Assembly (NCBI GenBank): GCA_018296165.2
Contig: JACKQL020000006.1
Location: forward strand, 1,178,001-1,242,000
Length of the DNA: 64,000 nucleotides
Reading direction: 5' to 3'
Source of the DNA: Termitomyces sp. T153
Lineage: Eukaryota > Basidiomycota > Agaricomycetes > Agaricales > Lyophyllaceae
A program made the position numbers and the translations under genes. The notes below the pieces were generated by a model. The model was not told where the DNA came from. It searched no databases and saw only the letters and a program-made list of their open reading frames with translations. Each line of letters starts with the position of its first letter. The stretch's first letter is position 1. Below, piece by piece: positions 58,501 to 64,000 of this stretch.

Positions 58501-59240
58501 CCTGATGCTTATGGTTACAATGCAATCATGGTGGTGGTATACCTGTATAGCAAGTGAGCACACTTCATTCAGACCCACACCACCTGCTCCACCATGGGTG
58601 CTGCAAACCTGTACCAGAGAAACATCTGAAAGCTCCATGGCCTCTCTGACACCTATGTCTCTGATCAGGGACCACAATTTGTGGCAGAGTTCACCAGGGA
58701 GCTCTACTGACTGCTTGGAGTGAAGCTCCACACCTCAACTACCTACTACCCACAGTCTGATAGCCAGGCCAAACATGCAAACCAGGAGTTAGAGCAGTAC
58801 CTCCATCTCTTTTGCAATGAGCACCAGGATGACTAGGACAAACTTCTCTCTGATGCCAAGTTCCAATATAACAACCACATTCACACATCCACACAGTTCT
58901 CCCCATTCTTCCTTGACATAGGACAGCATCCACATATAAGTTTTGAACCCTGGGCCTGACCCTTGATGAATGAGGCAGTAAACAAATTTGTAGACTGGAG
59001 GAGGCCTGAGCAGCACTGGCAAAGGCAAAGGATGACATGGCACAATACTATGACTGCAGGAGGACCCTAGAGCACAAATGTCAGCCTGGAGATCAAGTCT
59101 ACCTGGATGTCACTGACATTACAACTACCTGGCCCTTGAAAAAGCTATTGCACTGTTAGTTGGGACCCTTCACAGTGGAATGACAGGCAGGACCCTTGGC
59201 CTATTGACTCCAGCTCCCTACAGGGATGTGCTAGCTTCAT
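55561..59240 (+). pseudogene. Gypsy Pol: protease, RT, RNase H, integrase
   Basis: Protease has ALLDSGAMRLFLDLEFV (about 55885). RT has VQDYQVLNTMTVKNCY, YFTKLDIQ*GYNN with a stop in the usual W codon, TSSPTTFQTMMNNIF and an intact VYLDDIFIY (57148-57159 for YLDD). RNase H has FWVEADSSNFATGAV, YEIHDKKMLAIIW and IWTDHKNLKYF. Integrase has HHNSHIAEHPGQWKT and CDLC for the zinc site, then MASMDFFVELPDAYG, VSDQGPQFVAEF and NQELEQYLH for D-D-E. Expected Arg are often Trp, Cys, Gln or His, and several stops fall at expected Arg. No CG dinucleotide is found in 57001-58140. The catalytic residues survive but the frame is broken many times. Confidence 0.88.
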
Positions 59241-59530
59241 CTGGTGTTCAACATGGTCAAACTAACTCCAGCCTCTAAGGATCCTATTCTGGGGCATTGT
59301 CCACCACCTCCACTGCCCCCTGTGATGGTCAACAACAATGAGGAATATGAGGTGGAGGAAATCCTGGATAGCTATTTATTCCAGAGACAACCACAGTACA
59401 AGGTGAAGTGGAAAGGCTACAGGATTGAGGATATCTCCTGGGAGCCATGAGAGAACATGCATGCCTCTGGACTCATCAAGGAGTTCCACTGGAGACATCC
59501 AGATGCCCCACACACCATATAAGGAATCTA
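59241..59530 (+). pseudogene. Gypsy integrase C-terminal chromodomain
   Basis: EYEVEEILDSYLFQRQPQYK then VKWKGYRIEDISWEP (about 59342-59450) is a clear chromodomain, followed by a stop where Arg or Trp is likely and then NMHASGLIKEFHWRHPDAP. In chromoviruses this domain directs integration to histone-marked chromatin. Confidence 0.85.
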
Positions 59531-59600
59531 CCCTATTTCACCAGCAGACCAAGCAATCAGGGACTTCTTTTTACCCCACACATTGAGGCACTATATGCTA

Positions 59601-59612
59601 GAGGGGAGGTGA
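59601..59612 (+). other. Gypsy polypurine tract
   Basis: GAGGGGAGGTGA directly precedes the 3' LTR at 59613. Confidence 0.85.
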
Positions 59613-61150
59613 TGTCAGGGGACTTCCATTTCTGACCTTCATAACTGATTCTAGCACTTCTGCAGCTTGTTCAATGTCTCTGGGGCTCTTTCTAGAACAC
59701 CAGAAATCTCTGGAGAACTGTGGAGTTCTCCATATTACCTCAGCAATCATTGCTCTAGGGTTAGGAGCAGCTCTGGTCTTCTGTACAGTAGTTCCCATGC
59801 CTCTGCTGCCTGCTGATGCACTGTGGTGAGCAGTGGGGATCCTTAGACTTGTTCTCTTCAGATTCCCCTCTGTTAGGTAATTAGTTACTGATTGTATCAT
59901 TGTCTACTCCACTAATATACTTTGGATTCCCCTTTGCTAGCTGTGTGACTCCAATCTGCCGCTCCTGTCAGGTTCCGCTGACCTCAGGGGCTCAGCTGCA
60001 CTGGGCGAGTCCTTACTAGGCAGGCGTGATCCCCTTGCACTGGCAACCAAACACTTGAAAGCATTCTGGGCACTGATGGCTTGTGTGGATAGTCAGTGGG
60101 ATGTGATCTGGACAGATCTGAGGAGGGCTGGAGGAGTTGGATTGCAAGGAAATGGGACGGGCTTGGCAGGGTTTAGGCAGAAGACTGTATGGGAGGTTCG
60201 TGGAAGCGAAGGAGTAGGTGGCTATGTAATCAATGGGAGCGGAGCCAGGGTTTGATGGGAGATCAATTGGAGTTGATGAGTCTGGGACCGAGCAAAGAGT
60301 GAGGTTCAGACCTGGTGAAAGGGTGTCGGGGTTTGTAATCGTGATCGCGGAGTTTGTGAGGTCATTAAGGTTGATGAAGACTTGGGCACAATGGCCGGAT
60401 GGAGTCACTGAGACAGCGTCAGACAAAATGAAATGGAGTCGATATGGAACAAGGGTAGATTCGAGTGGAGATACGAAACAATAATGAGAATAATAATGAA
60501 ATGGAGACAAGACAAGACCGGGAGACTGAGATAAGACCAGGAGACAGAGATAAGACCGGGAGACTGAGAGTGAGGAAAACGAAACATGAAACACGAAACA
60601 CGAAACACAAGAAGGAAACAATCAGATCATAGGTAACGTTAAGCAATATCAAGACTAGAGTATGAAGAGCTACTTGACGTCTTATATACTGACTACTGGA
60701 GAACTTTGGGGTGCGTTGGCTGTGGCGGTGGGGCTTGGCAGAGCTTGATGGAGTGGGTGGGTGTCGGTTGCAATCAAGGGTTGGGCCGCGCTGATACGTT
60801 TTCAGGATCATTTGGGAATGTGGGTTGCCCTGAGGTTGTCGTGATACTCCAGAATGGGTCGGAGGAACCAGGGTGTTGAGTTGATGATAGGTGGCAAAGA
60901 TTGGAAACAGCGGGGGTGATTCTTGGGGTTTGGGAGATCTAGGGTAAGTGTTAGTGGCTGTGGGGAAGGCGTCAAAGTTGGCCAGGGGCCGTCGGAGTTA
61001 GCCAGGGTTGCGTCGGGGCTAACCAAAATAGGTGCGGGGCATGGGCGGAAGTTTGGCAGAGCATTGGGGGTTTTGGGGAATTGGGGGTTGCTGGACAATG
61101 TGCAGGGGTCCAGGGGACGGGTCGTGACAGCTCCAGAGGTTGCCCTTACA
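59613..61150 (+). repeat. Gypsy 3' LTR, interrupted by a solo LTR
   Basis: The LTR is 59613-59965 continued at 61130-61150. The join reads CCAATCTGCCGCTCCAGAGG, matching CCAATCTGCCACTCCAGAAG of the 5' LTR. Confidence 0.9.
59966..61129 (-). mobile_element. Solo LTR of the LARD family in the gypsy 3' LTR
   Basis: Begins TGTCAGGTTCC and ends GGGTCGTGACA, with a GCTCC target duplication (59961-59965, 61130-61134). Length 1,164 bp, almost the full 1,165. It keeps the self-primer 12-mer (60645-60656), a TATATA box near 60684 and about three 19-bp repeats. CpG is partly kept, making it younger than the gypsy host and the solo LTR at 14 kb, but older than the LARD itself. Confidence 0.92.
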
Positions 61151-62109
61151 ACATCAGCACAAAGATTAGGCCTTTGGCTGCTAACCCTGTTATTATAGTG
61201 CATCATACTGTGTAATTACAGTAAAAATGTAATGCAATATCCTCTGTAACTTGGATTAAGTACTGCATGGAAGTAATGCAAGACACTGATGCATCACTGA
61301 TGCATTAGGAATGAATGAAAAATACATTACACAGAAATTGAACTAAGATCATTATGTATAGAAATTTACAACAAGTAACATTAATGACCATTAGACCAAA
61401 TAGTCATAGCAAAAAAGTTGAGATGGGGTATATTATCTAAGTAGAGTGGGCTCTCCTTTGATAGAGATCCCTACTCTGCTCAACCATCTTGCTCAGGCCA
61501 GCCCTTGAGCAAACCCCACTTATCTACCAGTTTTATCTCACTGGCACCTCTTGACACCTCCCTCTCCATACTCCCAACCCCTCCCATACTTCCACCCCAC
61601 CCCAACCCCAACCTCAACCCCCAAACCAATACTTCCATTCCTAAACTTGTACAGAATCTGGTTGCTCTGGCCTGCCACTTGCATTTTTCTTTTTTTGTCT
61701 GAGTGGCTCCCTTCTACTGAGAATCTGATTGCTAATGTTGCATCTTGTTTTGCTTTTTCATGCATGTTTAAAATTGCCCCTGGTCCAAGTAGAAACCAGC
61801 CTCAAAGCATATATGGCTTGATGGTATGAGCAAAATCACCAACACCTGAAAACTGTGGCATTCTGCTTTTGGCACAGGCTCACCACTTGCAAAACATACT
61901 CTATATAAGGTCTGGAGGCTGTAGCTCAATCACACAACTGGCAGAGGTAGATCTAAAGTTTATTCAGCATCTACAAGAAGTAATGTTATTGTTATTGCCT
62001 GCTCCAATGCCATGATCAGCTCTTTTGTACAGTGCATCTGGCATGCTCATGCTCTGTCTGGGTTTGTGATGTAGTGAGAAGTTAAAGTTGGCCAGATACA
62101 GGAACCTTT

Positions 62110-62480
62110 TGACCTTTTAAGAACACATTTACATGTCTAACATCTCCAAACTCCATTGGCACATTATAGAACACCACCATGACTTTCATGTAGCTGGGCA
62201 TCTTGGTAGGTGGAAAACCCTGAAGCTGGTTATCTTTGCCTGTTTTGTAACAAAAGGCAGGATAATTGGTATGAGCTCCTGCCAGATACTGAGTTTTGTT
62301 ACAACAATCATGTTCATTCTTCCCCTCAGATGACTCCATTCTTCCTGGAGGAAGAGGGGGAGGGGGAGCTGCTTTTATTTGTTTCAAGCACTATTTTCAC
62401 ACAAAATACTATTGAGGATGGGCCATTGTGGCACATGGCAGGTCCAAGGTCTACATACAATGGGTTGCTGATCACTTAGT
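62110..62480 (+). pseudogene. Gypsy integrase fragment
   Basis: HWHIIEHHHDFHVAGHLGRW (about 62157) matches the HH zinc-site region of gypsy integrase. It is joined after a frame change to CNKRQDNWYELLPDTEF and YNNHVHSSPQMTPFFLE, which normally lie about 200 residues later, so the middle is deleted. It is closely related to, but not a copy of, the 58-59 kb integrase. Confidence 0.7.
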
Positions 62481-62889
62481 TAGGAAGAGAACAGTATAAC
62501 AATGACTGCTTAATAAAAATATTTTTTCTTATACTAGGTTGGTAGAAGGTATGAGAGGAAAAAAATGTTGCCAGCACCAAGCTGCACATGCCAGTGGCAA
62601 AGCTACACTGAAAGGAAATAGGGTAGTGGAACATCATTATATAGAACAAAAGATGAAATGAAAAAAATGAAAAGGCATGTAAAAAATCAGTAGAGGGCTT
62701 CTAGTTGGAGGGCATGTCAAATCATTGTCTGATATGCTATTGCAAGATGAACAATGAACTGACATGTTTTTAATCATCATTTCAAACACATTATGAGTTT
62801 TGCTTTCTTTTTGTCTAGTACCAGAGTAACTGTAAGTGAATGCTTCATTGAGATGTTGCTGCACATTGTTGGAGTATGCATTGATATGT

Positions 62890-63155
62890 GGTGGTCAAGC
62901 TGATCATCATGGGAGCATAGTTCACATGCAATATCAACACAATGATGATTACAAATGCAGTTGCTGCAGCAATAGATTACAAAGCATGGCATGTGACTTT
63001 GGCATTACTTTGGTGCAGACAAACCAATCATTATGGGAGCATGATTTACATGCAATGTCAACACAATGATGATTACCAATGCAGTTGCTGCAACAATAGA
63101 TTACAAAGCATGACATGTGGCAGACAAGCCAATTATCATGGGAGCACAAGCTACA
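62890..63155. repeat. Imperfect tandem repeat, about 105-125 bp, two and a half copies
   Basis: CATGGGAGCAT-type anchors lie at 62909, 63032 and 63137. ACACAATGATGATTAC and ATAGATTACAAAGCATG occur in the first two units. Confidence 0.75.
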
Positions 63156-63170
63156 GTTAAGTCCCAGACT

Positions 63171-63310
63171 CAACCTCACTTTGTTCAGTTAGGTTCTTGA
63201 TATTCTAACTCAATGCTGAGATCCACACCCAACCTCACTATGTTCAGTTAGGTCTTTACATTTGTCAACTCAATGCTGACATCTAAACCCAACCTCAGTC
63301 TGTCCATTTG
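63171..63310. repeat. 60-bp imperfect tandem repeat, about 2.3 copies
   Basis: CAACCTCACT-type starts lie at 63171, 63230 and 63290, each followed by TTCAGTTAGGT-like and AACTCAATGCTGA-like segments. Confidence 0.75.
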
Positions 63311-64000
63311 GGTCTTCCATGTTATCAATAAGAGTTCCTCAATAAAGTAAGATAATCAAGATCATCATACAAATGGAGCTTTCCCACTTACCTCTTTCAC
63401 CATGCTGATTTTGGTCTTTCTTTTTTCAATCAATGTCTTGATAGTTCTGTCATTGTCAATGTCAGTAGATGTAAATTGTTACTATGATTGATGAATCAAA
63501 GTCTCCTCCACCTTCTGTCCCCCTTTTTACTCATACATCTTGAAGAACATGTTTGACAATTTTTTGATACCAAAATATACTAAAGAGAAAGAAATTAGGG
63601 AAAGTGGTTGAAGTAATGAGATATCTATAATCTCATTTATGGTATCACCAAGCAGTACTAATACTTAGCAATCAGACCTTTGACTTGATTCTTCTTTAAA
63701 GTGGTGATAATGCTTTAATAATCCCTTTCTAATACTCTATCTAATCAAGATTTATTAAGCATCACTTATCTGTTTTCTTCAGCTCAATATATCTGACATA
63801 CAACCATGTAATTATAAACCATACACCCTCAAATTAGAAAGTCTGCAGATCCTCAGAAGCAGGAGCTAGCCTACAGCTATCAGCAATCCAATCTATCAAA
63901 ACATACATATATATCATAATAGTGAGCAAAAAACCTCTTGTTCTAGTCTTTTAACAGAGGATCATCAACTTGACATGTTCTATATAGATACTGTCTTCTG

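Larger units (their letters stand above)
53864..61150 (+). mobile_element. Chromodomain Ty3/gypsy element, decayed, with solo LTR in its 3' LTR
   Basis: The 5' LTR is 53864-54232 (369 bp, TGTCAGGGGA...CTTACA). The 3' LTR starts at 59613 and ends at 61150, split by a 1,164-bp solo LTR. The 5-bp target duplication is ACATC. Order gag, protease, RT, RNase H, integrase, chromodomain marks it as a chromovirus of the Tf1/Tf2-like fungal group. Without the insert it is about 6.1 kb. Many stops, very low CpG and visibly diverged LTRs say it is old. Confidence 0.92.
61156..64000. other. AT-rich, CpG-depleted repeat debris to the window edge
   Basis: No host gene. It holds gypsy integrase fragments near 62.1-62.5 kb and two tandem arrays (62890-63155, 63171-63310). 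The remainder is AT-rich without recognisable coding. Confidence 0.55.

Overview
The window comes from a filamentous basidiomycete, most likely an Agaricomycete. The single-copy genes carry many short (about 50-70 nt) GT-AG introns. The gene types also fit: a Tsp2-type tetraspanin, a fungal perilipin, MAM33, a PDR-type ABC transporter, and a 7-TM protein of a kind expanded in mushrooms. Genus cannot be read from the sequence.

Layout. (1) 1-742 is the 5' part of an MFS transporter running off the left edge. (2) About 1.04-25.33 kb is a nested transposon island. An old minus-strand LINE (LINE2) holds a second minus-strand LINE (LINE1; 13-bp target duplication, 21-nt poly(A) tail). LINE1 holds a young 6.1-kb LTR element lacking reverse transcriptase (a LARD, large retrotransposon derivative; target duplication GAGCA). 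LINE2 also holds a decayed solo LTR (CTATG) and a 5.2-kb Ty1/copia element (GATTT). Removing the inserts restores LINE2 and LINE1 reading frames across the junctions checked. (3) 25.6-52.5 kb is a gene-dense interval: tetraspanin, O-methyltransferase, PDR ABC transporter, a single-pass membrane protein, MAM33, a Ser-rich protein, an unrecognised locus, class 3 aldehyde dehydrogenase, a PhzF-like protein with a 1-nt frameshift, perilipin and a 7-TM protein. (4) 52.9-64.0 kb is a second repeat block. It has a 7.3-kb chromodomain Ty3/gypsy element (target duplication ACATC) whose 3' LTR carries a solo LTR (GCTCC) of the LARD family, then gypsy integrase debris and tandem repeats.

Two themes stand out. 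First, the older repeats have lost almost all CpG: no CG dinucleotide is found in 57001-58140. Their stops and lost catalytic residues mostly look like CpG-to-TpG/CpA transitions, while young inserts and host genes keep CpG. Second, both the LARD and the gypsy element carry an 11-12-nt sequence inside the LTR that is perfectly complementary to the bases just downstream of the 5' LTR. This is the signature of Tf1/sushi-type self-primed reverse transcription rather than tRNA priming. The LARD also bears a long coiled-coil reading frame antisense to its own transcript.

The host genes do not form an obvious pathway. A methyltransferase next to a PDR pump is suggestive, but no core biosynthetic enzyme is present.
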